Source: Pirellulales bacterium (GTDB lineage: Bacteria; Planctomycetota; Planctomycetia; Pirellulales; JAEUIK01). From it: a stretch of DNA of 64,000 bases. Shown piece after piece: positions 43,649-51,732 of this stretch (positions are counted from its first letter, which is position 1; each line of letters starts with the position of its first letter). The position numbers and the translations under genes were made by a program. Location of the stretch: contig JAIESQ010000013.1 in the NCBI GenBank assembly GCA_019745975.1, forward strand, positions 1-64,000, written 5' to 3'. Below the pieces are notes generated by a model that was given only the letters and a program-made list of their open reading frames with translations, was not told where the DNA came from and made no database searches.

Positions 43649-44501
43649 GCTGCCTTGCGGAAATCCGCTAAAATCTACGGATTCGGCCCAAGCCTATCGC
43701 CGACTCTGCATGGCGATACCAGTCACTGCAGGCATGTCAATTCACCTCCGAAGGTGATTTTGGGAGCTCCTTGGCGCTCTTGCTAGCCGCGGCCGCCGGC
43801 GCAACATGGTCGCCCTCGATTCAGATATGGAACCGGGCCGATCGTGCAGCACTGTCCCCAAACGTGTGGATAGTATACGCATGTCAGCCATTAGGGCATA
43901 GCAGCGGTGCTTGCTACGAACCGCCGTAGATGCTCTAAGTCTCATCCGAAAAGTCGGTTGTGATCGACTTATGGAGAAATCAATAGCCGAGCGCAATAGA
44001 GAGCGGGCCAGGTGGGGGAAAGGATTCAGGGGGTAGCCAAGTGGCATTTTCACCTGAATCGCGTCTCTGAATGCCCTCAGCGTTCGATTTTCCCATAGGT
44101 CCACTCGGGAACCTGGTCACTTCTTCCTGAATGCCACTTCAATCTAAGCACCAACCTCCGGCGATTCGGTTCTGTAGTTGTGCTGAACGATCAATGACTT
44201 GTCAGGCATCTCTACACTGTTGTTGCTGATTTCTGATGCTGCCGCGCCTTCTTAAAAAAGGGCAGTGATACCCTCCGCCGTCGCCAGCGCATTGGAACGC
44301 GCGCCGTCGTCGGGTTCAGTGCAGGGCTTTTTAAGTATAAGAAAGAGGAACGGCATAACTGTTTGATTTTGTTGAATCGGAAACGACAGATTCGGGCGGT
44401 GAAGCGTCACGAATGGACGGTTGGCCGTCAGAAATCGCTTGCGCTTTTGTCGGTCGTCTGCCAGTGTGCTGACTGTTAAGTGACAAAAATGGAGGGGGAA
44501 A
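43649..44501. other. Non-coding region upstream of the Rep-like gene
   Basis: No gene is supported in 850 bp. Inverted repeats are present: GATTCAGG (44023-44030) with CCTGAATC (44053-44060), and AAGTGGCAT near 44040 with ATGCCACTT near 44134. The sequence just before 44502 is A/T-rich with GGAGGGGG at the ribosome site. This is a reasonable place for a plasmid origin, but no iterons are evident. Confidence 0.4.
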
Positions 44502-45134
44502 ATGACGGATCAGCGCCAGATTGCGGAACAGCCGGGTAATCAAATCAGTACGAAGCGCGGCTTCCCCGTCTACCGCACCAACCCGAGCGTCCCTTCGACG
44601 AACGGAATGCCGACTCGCAACAAGCGGTTTCATGTGCCTGGCGGCAAGGCCTCGATGATCGTCGATAACAGCACCGGCGAAATCAAAGGCATCGGCGGCA
44701 TGGGGTTCTGGTGGGAAGAAGAAGTCGACAGCAGCCGGTTCGTCAAACTGTTCCTCGATGGCATCAAGCAGGCCGCCGGACTGTCGAAGACCGGCATCCA
44801 GGTCTTTGAACTGGTCTATCACCAGATGCGTGCCAATCCTGGCTCCGATGAAATCAAGCTGAATCAGTACGTGGCGAAGGACCACGGCATGAGTGACCGC
44901 ACCTACCAGCGTGGTGTCCGGGAACTGCTCGAAAAGGAATTCCTGTACCGCAGCCCCAGCGATGGGGTCTTCTTCGTCAACATCCGGTTCATGTTCAACG
45001 GCGACCGTCTGGCATTTGTCAAAACGTATCACTTGAAGGGCGCAGCCCGGCAGCAGCAGTTGCCATTAGTCGAAATACCAGCCCTCCCCGCCCCTATTGA
45101 TTTCGAGGCAGAGTCGGAATCAGAAATCATTTGA
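44502..45134 (+). CDS. Plasmid replication-initiator-like protein (winged helix, RepL-like)
   Basis: The 210-residue protein has a central winged-helix region: LSKTGIQVFELVYHQMRAN, MSDRTYQRGVRELLEKEFLY, then a wing ending FFVNIRFMFNGDRLAFVKTYHL, cited by VNIRFMFNGDRLAF. The I-P/R-x-FNGDR ending after a wHTH resembles plasmid RepL-type proteins. With ParA and a ribbon-helix-helix protein next to it, a replication or maintenance role is likely. The ribosome site GGAGGGGG is strong. Its stop overlaps the end of the convergent RHH gene. The RepL link is from pattern only. Confidence 0.6.
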   Translation: MTDQRQIAEQPGNQISTKRGFPVYRTNPSVPSTNGMPTRNKRFHVPGGKASMIVDNSTGEIKGIGGMGFWWEEEVDSSRFVKLFLDGIKQAAGLSKTGIQVFELVYHQMRANPGSDEIKLNQYVAKDHGMSDRTYQRGVRELLEKEFLYRSPSDGVFFVNIRFMFNGDRLAFVKTYHLKGAARQQQLPLVEIPALPAPIDFEAESESEII

Positions 45135-45435
45135 GGTATCCGTTCGACTTAAGCCAGGGTTCTACGGCTTCTTCGAGGATGTCTTGCAAAGAATTCGGCT
45201 CAACGCCTTCCAATTGGCGTTCGAGCGATGCGCGTTTGAGGGCCTTGGAAAAATCTTCTCGCATGCGTGTGCCGATTGGAACGCGGTTGATGCGTGGCGT
45301 CGTGGGCGTAGCTGTCAAAGCGGGTGCAGTAGCCGGTGCTTTGTCTTGATAGACGAAGCCCTTCTCGATGCTTTTGTCGATCGGCGGCGGTGTGGTTTTC
45401 AATCCTTCGGTTAAGCTGCGACGTTGCTCAGCCAT
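45127..45435 (-). CDS. Ribbon-helix-helix partition protein (ParG-like)
   Basis: The 102-residue protein has a disordered, Pro/Thr-rich N-terminal half and a C-terminal ribbon-helix-helix: RVPIGTRMREDFSKALKRAS followed by SLQDILEEAVEPWL. It follows parA by 7 nt on the same strand. A flexible N-terminus plus RHH is the plan of ParG/omega-type centromere-binding proteins, in which the N-terminus stimulates the ParA ATPase. The octad array upstream of parA is its natural candidate binding site. Confidence 0.7.
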   Translation of the reverse strand: MAEQRRSLTEGLKTTPPPIDKSIEKGFVYQDKAPATAPALTATPTTPRINRVPIGTRMREDFSKALKRASLERQLEGVEPNSLQDILEEAVEPWLKSNGYLK

Positions 45436-45442
45436 AATCCCT

Positions 45443-46120
45443 CTATGTGTTCGCGGCGCGGCGTGAAACAGCGAGCCGTTTCTTGACGACATCCGGCAGT
45501 ATCTCGCGGAACAGGTCGTCAACTTCGTGGGCGGCGTCCTTCGCCCGCGACCCCATCTGCCAAACGACAGATCCCTGCCCTGGCGCATCCGCGTAAATCT
45601 GCCGCAGAATCATGGCCTTAGCTGCCAGCGGCAAATTCAGTGCGGTGGCGGCGTCTTTCATGTCTTGGGTCAGTCGGTAGTGCTGCCCGACCATGCTCAA
45701 GACGATCACGGCTTTGGGTATCCCTCCCCTGATGTCTTGCGCCTGGCGCAACACTTCGGTTGCCTTGGCCAGTGCCCGTATTTCAAGCATGCTCGCTTTG
45801 CATGGCACAATCGCCAAGTCGGCGCGGAGCAATAGCGCACGGCTGGTCTCGGTCTGGCTGCCCGGTCCATCGGCCACGACGAAGTCGGCATCCTGCCCAA
45901 GGCTGGGCAATTCGTTCAGGATCGTGTCCGGGTTGTCGAGGCGGACGGCCTTAATGGCAGGCACAGCCTCGCGTATCCACTCGGAGCTTGATTGCTGGGT
46001 GTCGCAGTCGGCCAGTGTGACGCGGCAGCCCTGCTCGTGGAGCCAGGCCGCCAGGTGAACTGCGAGCGTCGACTTGCCGACCCCGCCCTTGGAATTCGCA
46101 ACGGCAATAATCATGGGCAA
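45443..46120 (-). CDS. parA: ParA-family partition ATPase
   Basis: The 225-residue protein begins with the deviant Walker A motif NSKGGVGKSTLA, contains DCDTQQSSSEW and VVADGPG (Walker A'/B region) and has the short length of type Ib ParA/ParF proteins, which lack the N-terminal HTH. These ATPases bind DNA as ATP-dimers and move plasmid copies by interplay with a centromere protein. The gene is followed by the RHH gene and preceded by an 8-bp-periodic repeat array reaching the start codon. This arrangement is typical of low-copy plasmid partition cassettes. Confidence 0.9.
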   Translation of the reverse strand: MPMIIAVANSKGGVGKSTLAVHLAAWLHEQGCRVTLADCDTQQSSSEWIREAVPAIKAVRLDNPDTILNELPSLGQDADFVVADGPGSQTETSRALLLRADLAIVPCKASMLEIRALAKATEVLRQAQDIRGGIPKAVIVLSMVGQHYRLTQDMKDAATALNLPLAAKAMILRQIYADAPGQGSVVWQMGSRAKDAAHEVDDLFREILPDVVKKRLAVSRRAANT

Positions 46121-46131
46121 GCCATAGCACG

Positions 46132-46387
46132 ATTACATGCAAACATGCAAGCAGGAAATCAATCTTGCAGTCCGACAAGCTTTCAAGCATGACGGCCAGC
46201 ATGTTTTCATTCTTGCATGCTAACAGTCTTACAACGTGACGTTCTGACAATCTACCAAGCATGATTGCTTGCAATCTTTCATGATTTCATTCTGTCTTGA
46301 TTGCCAGTCAGATTTCTTTCTTGCTTTCACGTCAGCAAGCCAGAAAGCCATCAGTCTTTCAAGCTGGCAGGATTTCTTTCATGCATT
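46132..46387. repeat. Array of 32 phased degenerate 8-bp repeats (candidate centromere)
   Basis: Cutting the sequence into octamers from 46132 gives 32 units with a plus-strand consensus CTTNCANN. Position 5 is C in 28 of 32 units, position 6 is A in 24 and position 1 is C in 23. Examples are cttgcagt (46164), ctttcaag (46180), cttgcatg (46212), cttgcaat (46268) and ctttcatg (46276). The phase is unbroken for 256 bp and runs up to the parA start region. It encodes no credible protein. The likely role is a parS-type centromere and operator for the RHH protein. Confidence 0.8.
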
Positions 46388-46452
46388 TTCACGGTGAAAA
46401 AGACACCTATGCACTGCATAGGGAAGATGTCTGCACTCGATTTGGCTTTTTT

Positions 46453-46466
46453 CTCCTGCGCAGGAG
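46453..46466. promoter_or_regulatory. Perfect 14-bp palindrome
   Basis: CTCCTGCGCAGGAG is a perfect palindrome in the gene-free stretch between the octad array and the terminator at 46603. It could be an operator. The preceding T-run makes it unlike a normal plus-strand terminator. Confidence 0.35.
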
Positions 46467-46602
46467 TTAGAAGACTGACTGCGGAGCGGGATGCTCCTCC
46501 ATCGACCTTCCTGAGCGGTGCCGAAGTGTGCCGGGATGGCAACGCCGATGACGCTGGATGCGGCTGCGGCGTGTCACTTTGGGACGCTCAATGGAAGGCT
46601 TG

Positions 46603-46628
46603 CCGGGGAAAGGATGCCCCGGTTTTTA
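46603..46628 (+). terminator. Rho-independent terminator without an obvious upstream gene
   Basis: CCGGGG (46603-46608), an 8-nt loop and CCCCGG (46617-46622) are followed directly by TTTTTAT. The T-run points to plus-strand termination. The nearest genes on both sides are on the minus strand, so the terminated transcript must come from 46388-46600 and is unidentified. Confidence 0.6.
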
Positions 46629-46646
46629 TGGTGAGGCGTCAGGAGG

Positions 46647-46895
46647 TTATTCGCCGAGCTGGATTTGCTTGATGGTCGAGAGGTTCTTGACGTTGACTCG
46701 GGGAGGTAGCTCAGGCTTGTCCCAATCGATCTCGGCCAGAATGGTGTCGGTGCTAAGCGGTAGCAGGGCCGTGACCTTGCCGCGCGCGAACGGGACGTCT
46801 CCGGTGTACTGGCCGGTGCTTTGCAGAAAGCGCTTGCTGTAACCGACCGTATCTCCGACCTGAATCGGCTGCGTTCGTTTGATCCAATCCGTCAT
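46647..46895 (-). CDS. Small plasmid-type hypothetical protein
   Basis: The 82-residue protein starts MTDWIKRTQPIQVGDTVGYS and has alternating strands (GDVPFARGKVTALLPL, TILAEIDWD), a small beta-barrel-like pattern as in KOW/SH3-type folds. It ends the minus-strand run 48717-46647. GGAG lies upstream of the ATG. A role is not known; such short proteins often accompany mobilisation genes. Confidence 0.6.
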   Translation of the reverse strand: MTDWIKRTQPIQVGDTVGYSKRFLQSTGQYTGDVPFARGKVTALLPLSTDTILAEIDWDKPELPPRVNVKNLSTIKQIQLGE

Positions 46896-46945
46896 GCGTG
46901 CTCCGCTGTAGTTCGACGGAGCTATAGCGCGACGGATTGCGAATG

Positions 46946-47125
46946 TCAAAGCTTGGCGTGTTGGCGCGTGCGACTGCCTTTCTCGGCGAGGGCTTCCTCG
47001 TAGAGGGAGTAAGCCCGGCGGCGCGTTGCCTCCTGGTCGGGCCATTGGCGGCATTGCGCCGATTGCTCAAGGAAGGCCCGTAAGGCGCAGGCGTGAAAAA
47101 GGTCGTCGAGCGGGTCGTGCGTCAT
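46946..47125 (-). CDS. Small plasmid-type protein of 59 residues
   Basis: This short gene begins MTHDPLDDLFHACALRAFLE and continues with CRQWPDQEATRRRAYSLYEE; the whole chain is predicted helical. It starts 5 nt after the preceding gene's stop, consistent with coupled translation in the run of small genes here. Composition and frame use match its neighbours. Function not recognised. Confidence 0.6.
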   Translation of the reverse strand: MTHDPLDDLFHACALRAFLEQSAQCRQWPDQEATRRRAYSLYEEALAEKGSRTRQHAKL

Positions 47126-47130
47126 GCCGG

Positions 47131-47376
47131 TCAGAAGAGGCTTGGTTGCCGCAGGTGGCCTTCGACCTGTTCGCGAAGGTCGCGCAGCTCGGCATGCACG
47201 CTGGCTGGCTCGGATGGATACGGCTGAGGCAAATGATGCAGCATTGCCTCGATGGCTGCCGTCCGTGTTTTCGCGAGCGAGTCGAACGATTCGTCATTGA
47301 TGCCGATCGGGAATGCGAAGCCGCCGTAGCTGTACATCATGTCCAAGCCATAGCGGAACCGGCCGTCTTCGCACAA
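47131..47376 (-). CDS. Small plasmid-type hypothetical protein
   Basis: The protein of about 81 residues contains GRFRYGLDMMYSYGGFAFPIG and a helical C-terminus (AELRDLREQVEGHL). The first possible start is a TTG (47376). Before it, eleven or so in-frame residues (ATITIAL...) look like real protein, and an in-frame stop lies further up, so initiation may be at a non-standard codon such as ATT or ATC. Function not recognised. Confidence 0.5.
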   Translation of the reverse strand: MCEDGRFRYGLDMMYSYGGFAFPIGINDESFDSLAKTRTAAIEAMLHHLPQPYPSEPASVHAELRDLREQVEGHLRQPSLF

Positions 47377-47453
47377 GGCAATTGTGATCGTGGCATGAGA
47401 TCGGCCCCGGCTGGCGAGGCCCCTCGGTTAACACGCCGTGTTCGTTGGGATGG

Positions 47454-48224
47454 CTAACCAGCATGGGCGGCCTCCTTCCGTGGCTTCTCGAAGACCATGC
47501 ACGTGTCGTGCAGGCCGGGGATGAACGATGAGCGGTAAACCTTCCGGCTGCTCGATGCCCCGTGGCTGAATCGGATGATGTCGGTGCATGGCTGCATGAG
47601 TCCGGCCTCGAAGGCAAGTCGCTTGGTGTGGAAGGTGAGGGGGACGAATCCTTCCTCCCGGTCGCAATAGTCGCCCATCAGGATGGCCAGTTTGCCACCC
47701 GGTTTCAGGGCCTTGGCGGCATTGCGGATGAACTGGCCGTATCGGCGCAGGAAGTCCGAAAGCGTCGGCGATCGTGACAAGTCGCGTGGATCGTCGGCGT
47801 AGAGCTTCTGCCGCCAGTAGGCCGGATGCGCCCAGATAAAGTCGAACGCTTCCGAGGTGCAGAAATCGCTCGGATCGCAAGCGTCGAAGCCGTCATGGAT
47901 ATCCCACGATAGGCAGGGAATGCCCAGCTCTTCGCACACGTCGCGACAAGTGCCGCTGCCGGCCATTGGGTCGAAGACCAGGCCGGGGCGGAAGTAGGTC
48001 AGCAAGTCCTTGATGAGGTTGCCGCCGCAGTTGCCCGGATAAGAACGGTCGCCATATTCGCCAGCCCGTGAGTTGTGGTAAAGGCTCGTGAGGTGAGGGA
48101 CCGGACTGGCGTTGATCGGTGCCTGCGGTAGCTTGGCATAGACCGGGGCCAGCTTCTTAGCCGCTGGTGACGGCATGCCCTTGAGGCGGGCCGCATAGAA
48201 GGGGTTGATTGTTACTGAGAGCAT
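47454..48224 (-). CDS. DNA methyltransferase-like protein (degenerate motif IV)
   Basis: The 256-residue protein has the AdoMet-binding motif DPMAGSGT (motif I) and KPGGKLAILMGDY near the C-terminal half. The catalytic motif, DPPY in N6-adenine/N4-cytosine enzymes, appears as HPAYW (WAHPAYWRQK). An early block, GDRSYPGNCGGNLIKDLL, fits the target-recognition side of beta-class enzymes. AGGAGGT is followed by the ATG at 48224. Mobile elements use such enzymes to protect against restriction. The altered motif leaves activity open. Confidence 0.65.
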   Translation of the reverse strand: MLSVTINPFYAARLKGMPSPAAKKLAPVYAKLPQAPINASPVPHLTSLYHNSRAGEYGDRSYPGNCGGNLIKDLLTYFRPGLVFDPMAGSGTCRDVCEELGIPCLSWDIHDGFDACDPSDFCTSEAFDFIWAHPAYWRQKLYADDPRDLSRSPTLSDFLRRYGQFIRNAAKALKPGGKLAILMGDYCDREEGFVPLTFHTKRLAFEAGLMQPCTDIIRFSHGASSSRKVYRSSFIPGLHDTCMVFEKPRKEAAHAG

Positions 48225-48233
48225 GGCCACCTC

Positions 48234-48434
48234 CTATGCGTTGCCGGTTGATTCGGCGTCGAAGTGGTCGCGAGCCATGCGGAGGCAGCGATCAAAGTCC
48301 TCGGCATTGAGATTGCACCAGTGCATGGCATCGGCGAGTAAGTCGATGAGGTTTGCCTCGTCGATGTCGTCGACATAGCGGGAGATGCTTTTGGCGGCCC
48401 GCTTGGCGCGTTTGGGATTGGTCATGGTCGTCAT
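48234..48434 (-). CDS. Small acidic/basic helical protein
   Basis: The 66-residue protein starts MTTMTNPKRAKRAAKSI with a Lys/Arg-rich end and continues as a helical acidic part, VDDIDEANLIDLLADAMHWC, with a Trp-Cys pair. AAGGAAT is a fair ribosome site. It sits between the methyltransferase and the gene at 48717. No function can be given. Confidence 0.55.
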   Translation of the reverse strand: MTTMTNPKRAKRAAKSISRYVDDIDEANLIDLLADAMHWCNLNAEDFDRCLRMARDHFDAESTGNA

Positions 48435-48501
48435 ATTCGGATTCCTTTCCTGGTTGTGGCCTTGGCGGGCGCTTCCTTGCACCCGCCGTCGGCCGGTTGA
48501 G

Positions 48502-48717
48502 TTACTCTTTTTTCTCGTTGGCCACTCGCAGAGTGATGCGGCCGTCGAGGGGGACGCATTCGAGCTGGATGTTGAACCCATTGCCGTCGGAGTGCGCCCA
48601 GGCACTGCCAATGCGGGTCCAGAATCCCTTCTGACCTTCGCGGTCGCGGACCTGGTAGGCGATGTGGCTCGGAGACTTGGAGCCGGTAGCGGTTTCTTTG
48701 GTGTTCGTGTTCGACAT
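48502..48717 (-). CDS. Small plasmid-type hypothetical protein
   Basis: The 71-residue protein reads MSNTNTKETATGSKSPSHIA then AYQVRDREGQKGFWTRIGSAW, a short beta-rich unit seen in accessory proteins of mobilisable elements (GFWxRIGxAWxHxDGxGF). It is first in the minus-strand run that ends at 46647. A G-rich leader precedes it. No enzymatic motif is present. Confidence 0.6.
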   Translation of the reverse strand: MSNTNTKETATGSKSPSHIAYQVRDREGQKGFWTRIGSAWAHSDGNGFNIQLECVPLDGRITLRVANEKKE

Positions 48718-49081
48718 AACTAAGTTCCTTTCGCATTGGTGACTGGCCACGACCATCGCGGCCTTTCGGGCACCACAACCGAAGCGGACCAGCCGGAGCC
48801 GAAGGCGCTGCGGACAAGCGGAAAATTCGGAGCGGGACCCGTCTGCACGAAGCGCAGCGCAGGAAGATGGGGAGGGGCCGCCATTTTCTGCTTGCCGGAC
48901 CGGCGACGCTTCGTAAGTGCCAGAGAAGAAGGCCGCGGGCGAGGGGAGCTCACCGACTGATTGCGAATGGACAGTTAGTCGAACGACTCACGAACAATTA
49001 CCGAACCGCTGACTGGCTGTGCCAACAAGAGACACTCGCTGCCAGCAATTCCGATTGACGATCCGCAAAGATTCTGGCTCG
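48718..49081. other. Divergent regulatory region, possible oriT
   Basis: This 364-bp gap separates minus-strand small genes from mobF. It contains a G-rich segment (48840-48875) closely matching 62508-62541, and a small inverted repeat AGTCG-AA-CGACT (48977-48988). MobF relaxase genes often lie next to their transfer origin, so oriT may be here, but the nick site cannot be identified by eye. Confidence 0.4.
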
Positions 49082-49087
49082 TATAAT
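49082..49087 (+). promoter_or_regulatory. TATAAT -10 box directly before mobF
   Basis: TATAAT ends 5 nt before the mobF ATG. Transcription would start at or next to the ATG, giving a leaderless transcript. A TTGACG at 49055 is 21 nt away, longer than normal spacing. Confidence 0.4.
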
Positions 49088-49092
49088 CGCGC

Positions 49093-51732
49093 ATGTTGCG
49101 CATCATCCAGAGCACCAGTTCAGCCCAAGCGAAGAGCTACTACTCGACGGCTGACTATTACCTGGCCAACGAACAGGAACTAGCCGGCCAATGGCGCGGT
49201 GAGGGCGCCCGCCTGCTTGGCCTTGATGGCAAGGTCCACCAAGCCGAATGGGAATCGCTGTGCGACAACCGCAATCCGCAAACCGGTGAACGGATCACCT
49301 CAAGGCAACGCGCGGATCGGACGATCGGCTACGATTTCAACTTCCATGTCCCCAAGAGTGTGTCGCTGCTCTATGTGGCGACGCGCGACGAACGGCTCCT
49401 GGAGGCGTTTCGGGAATCGGTCGATGCAACGATGCAGGACATCGAGGCGGAGACCCAAGCCCGCGTCCGCAAGAGCGGTAAGAACGAGAACCGCCAGACG
49501 GGGAACCTGGCCTGGGGCGAGTTTATCCATTTCACATCGCGGCCGGTCGACGGCGTGCCTGATCCGCATTTGCACGCGCACTGCTTTGTCCACAACGTGA
49601 CGTTTGATGCCCAGGAGGAGAAATGGAAGGCGGGCCAATTCCAGGACCTAAAGCGTGATGCACCGTATTTCGAGGCGTTGTTCCATTCAAGGCTCGCCCA
49701 CAAGCTCACGGACCTGGGTCTTCCGGTCGAGCGGACGGCCAAAGGCTGGGAACTCGCCGGTATCGACAAGGGATTCGTCCGCAAGTTCTCCCGGCGGACG
49801 AAACTGATTGAAGACAAGGCCCGAGAAATGGGCATCGACAGCGCCCAGGCCAAGGACGGGCTGGGGGCCAAGACGCGCGAACACAAGCAGAAGGATCTGT
49901 CATTCGCCGAGCTGCAACAAAGCTGGAATGACCGCATGTCACAACCGGAGCGCAATGCCCTGGCGGCGCTGGCCAAGCGGATCGGCGGTCGGCCGCAACC
50001 GGCGGACGGCGATGCGGCCAGGCGATCGGTCGAGTATGCGATGGACCATGAGTTTGAGCGCAAGTCGGTTGTTCCCGAACGGATGCTGCTGGCCCGGGCG
50101 CTGAAGCACTCGGTCGGCAAGGCCACGGTGGACCAGGTCCGGCGTGACGCGAACAAGGCGGACTTGATTGTCGCCACCCGCAACGGGCGGCGCATGGTCA
50201 CGTCGCGGCGCGTGCTCGCCGAAGAAAAGCGGCTCGTCGATTTCGCCCGGAAAGGGCGGGGAACGTGCCGGCCCTTTGCACGCAAGCTCGATAGCTACCG
50301 CCGCGACTTCCTCAACAATGACCAGAAGCGCGCAGTCAAGCACATCGTTGAGTCGCGGGATCGGGTGATTCTGTTGCGCGGCAAGGCCGGCGTCGGCAAA
50401 ACGACACTGCTGCAAGAGGCCAAGGACGTCATTGAACATTCCGGCACGAAAGTATTCGCGTTTGCCCCCTCGGCGGAGGCCAGCCGTGGCGTTTTGCGCA
50501 CGGATGGATTTGCCGACGCCGATACGGTGGCGATGTTGCTGAAGGATGAACGCAAGCAGCGCCAGGCGGCGGGCAACCTGATTCTGATCGACGAAGCGGG
50601 GCAGGTGGGCAGCAGGACCATGGCCGAGGTGTTCTCCTTGGCGGAGCGGATCAACGCTCGTGTCTTGCTGTCGGGCGATCGTTACCAGCATGCCAGCGTC
50701 GAACGCGGGGCGGCGTTGCGGCTCTTGGAAGAGGAGGCGGGGATTGTTCCCGCCGAGGTGAAAGAGATTCAGCGGCAATCGGGCAAATACAAATTGGCCG
50801 TGAAGGCGATCAGCGACGGCCATGTCGCTGAAGGATTCAAGCGGCTCGACGAACTGGGCTGGATTGTCGAGGCGCCGGGGCTTGACCGTTACCAGCGGAT
50901 TGCAGCGGACTATGTCGAGGCGGTGGCGGCGGGCAAGACGACGCTGGTGATTGCGCCGACGCACGCCGAAGGGGACCGACTGACGGCGGCGATCCGCAAC
51001 CGGCTGCGCGACGAGGGGGAGCTTGGCAAGAACGAGCAGACCTTTCGCGTCCTGCAGAACGCCAACCTCACGGAAGCGGAGCGGGGGGACGAGACCAGCT
51101 ACATTCCAGGGCACGACGTGCTGGTTTTCCACCAGAACGCCAAGGGGTTTACACGCGGGCAGCGGGTCGAGGTATCGCCTGGCAAGTCGCTGCCGCTGGA
51201 TCAAAAATCCCGCTTCCAGGTCTTCCACACGGGTGAATTGTCCCTGGCCGCCGGGGACCAGATCCGGATTACCCGCAACGGGTTTACGGCCGACGGCAAG
51301 CACCGTCTCGATAATGGCGCCTTATATAAGGTCAAAGCCTTTGACGCTGCGGGCAACATCGTGTTGGCCAATGGCTGGGCGGTGGCCAAGGATTACGGGT
51401 TTCTCGACTATGGGCATGTCGTCACCTCCTACGCCAGCCAGGGCCGGACCGTGCAGCGCGTGTTTGTGGCGCAGGGACACGAGTCGATGCCGGCGTCGTC
51501 CCTGGAGCAGTTTTATGTCAGCGCCTCGCGTGGAAAAGAACGGGTCACGATCTACACCGGCAACAAGCGGGAGTTACTGGAAGCTGTCAGTAAATCCGAC
51601 GAGCGGATCACGGCGATGGAGTTGGTAGGCGGCAATGGGCTGCCACCCTTGCCGCCTGAGCCATTGCGCGGGCGCGGCGACTTAGCTGTTTCGGCTGGTC
51701 GCGAATTGCAGGAGTTGGAATATGAGCGGTAG
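49093..51732 (+). CDS. MobF-family relaxase/helicase (TraI/TrwC type)
   Basis: The 879-residue protein nicks and unwinds plasmid DNA for conjugative transfer. The relaxase part (residues 1-300) has two tyrosine pairs, Tyr16/Tyr17 and Tyr22/Tyr23 (SYYSTADYY), and the three-His metal site His159/His161/His163 (PHLHAHCF). The helicase part has Walker A GKAGVGKTT (430-438), Walker B LIDEAG (Asp500/Glu501) and a late SF1 motif VTSYASQGRTVQRVFV. Length is near that of TrwC. No type IV secretion genes are present, so the element is probably mobilisable, or its transfer genes lie outside this window. Confidence 0.92.
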   Translation: MLRIIQSTSSAQAKSYYSTADYYLANEQELAGQWRGEGARLLGLDGKVHQAEWESLCDNRNPQTGERITSRQRADRTIGYDFNFHVPKSVSLLYVATRDERLLEAFRESVDATMQDIEAETQARVRKSGKNENRQTGNLAWGEFIHFTSRPVDGVPDPHLHAHCFVHNVTFDAQEEKWKAGQFQDLKRDAPYFEALFHSRLAHKLTDLGLPVERTAKGWELAGIDKGFVRKFSRRTKLIEDKAREMGIDSAQAKDGLGAKTREHKQKDLSFAELQQSWNDRMSQPERNALAALAKRIGGRPQPADGDAARRSVEYAMDHEFERKSVVPERMLLARALKHSVGKATVDQVRRDANKADLIVATRNGRRMVTSRRVLAEEKRLVDFARKGRGTCRPFARKLDSYRRDFLNNDQKRAVKHIVESRDRVILLRGKAGVGKTTLLQEAKDVIEHSGTKVFAFAPSAEASRGVLRTDGFADADTVAMLLKDERKQRQAAGNLILIDEAGQVGSRTMAEVFSLAERINARVLLSGDRYQHASVERGAALRLLEEEAGIVPAEVKEIQRQSGKYKLAVKAISDGHVAEGFKRLDELGWIVEAPGLDRYQRIAADYVEAVAAGKTTLVIAPTHAEGDRLTAAIRNRLRDEGELGKNEQTFRVLQNANLTEAERGDETSYIPGHDVLVFHQNAKGFTRGQRVEVSPGKSLPLDQKSRFQVFHTGELSLAAGDQIRITRNGFTADGKHRLDNGALYKVKAFDAAGNIVLANGWAVAKDYGFLDYGHVVTSYASQGRTVQRVFVAQGHESMPASSLEQFYVSASRGKERVTIYTGNKRELLEAVSKSDERITAMELVGGNGLPPLPPEPLRGRGDLAVSAGRELQELEYER

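Noticed and set aside
43742-44104. Minus-strand frame of 120 residues upstream of the efflux operon
   Set aside because: Composition is Arg/Ser-rich, there is no start signal, and inverted repeats lie inside it.
46132-46387. CRISPR array
   Set aside because: The unit is 8 bp, degenerate and continuous; there are no conserved 25-40-bp repeats, spacers or cas genes.
46301-46672. Plus-strand frame of 123 residues between parA and the small genes
   Set aside because: It begins within the octad array and runs through the intrinsic terminator, so it is unlikely to be translated as a gene.
48718-49081. Definite oriT before mobF
   Set aside because: Position fits, but no nick-site sequence or strong inverted repeat of a known MobF type can be recognised, so it is only noted as possible.
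49939-51303. Minus-strand frame of 454 residues inside mobF
   Set aside because: It is opposite a well-supported relaxase/helicase and has no family features.
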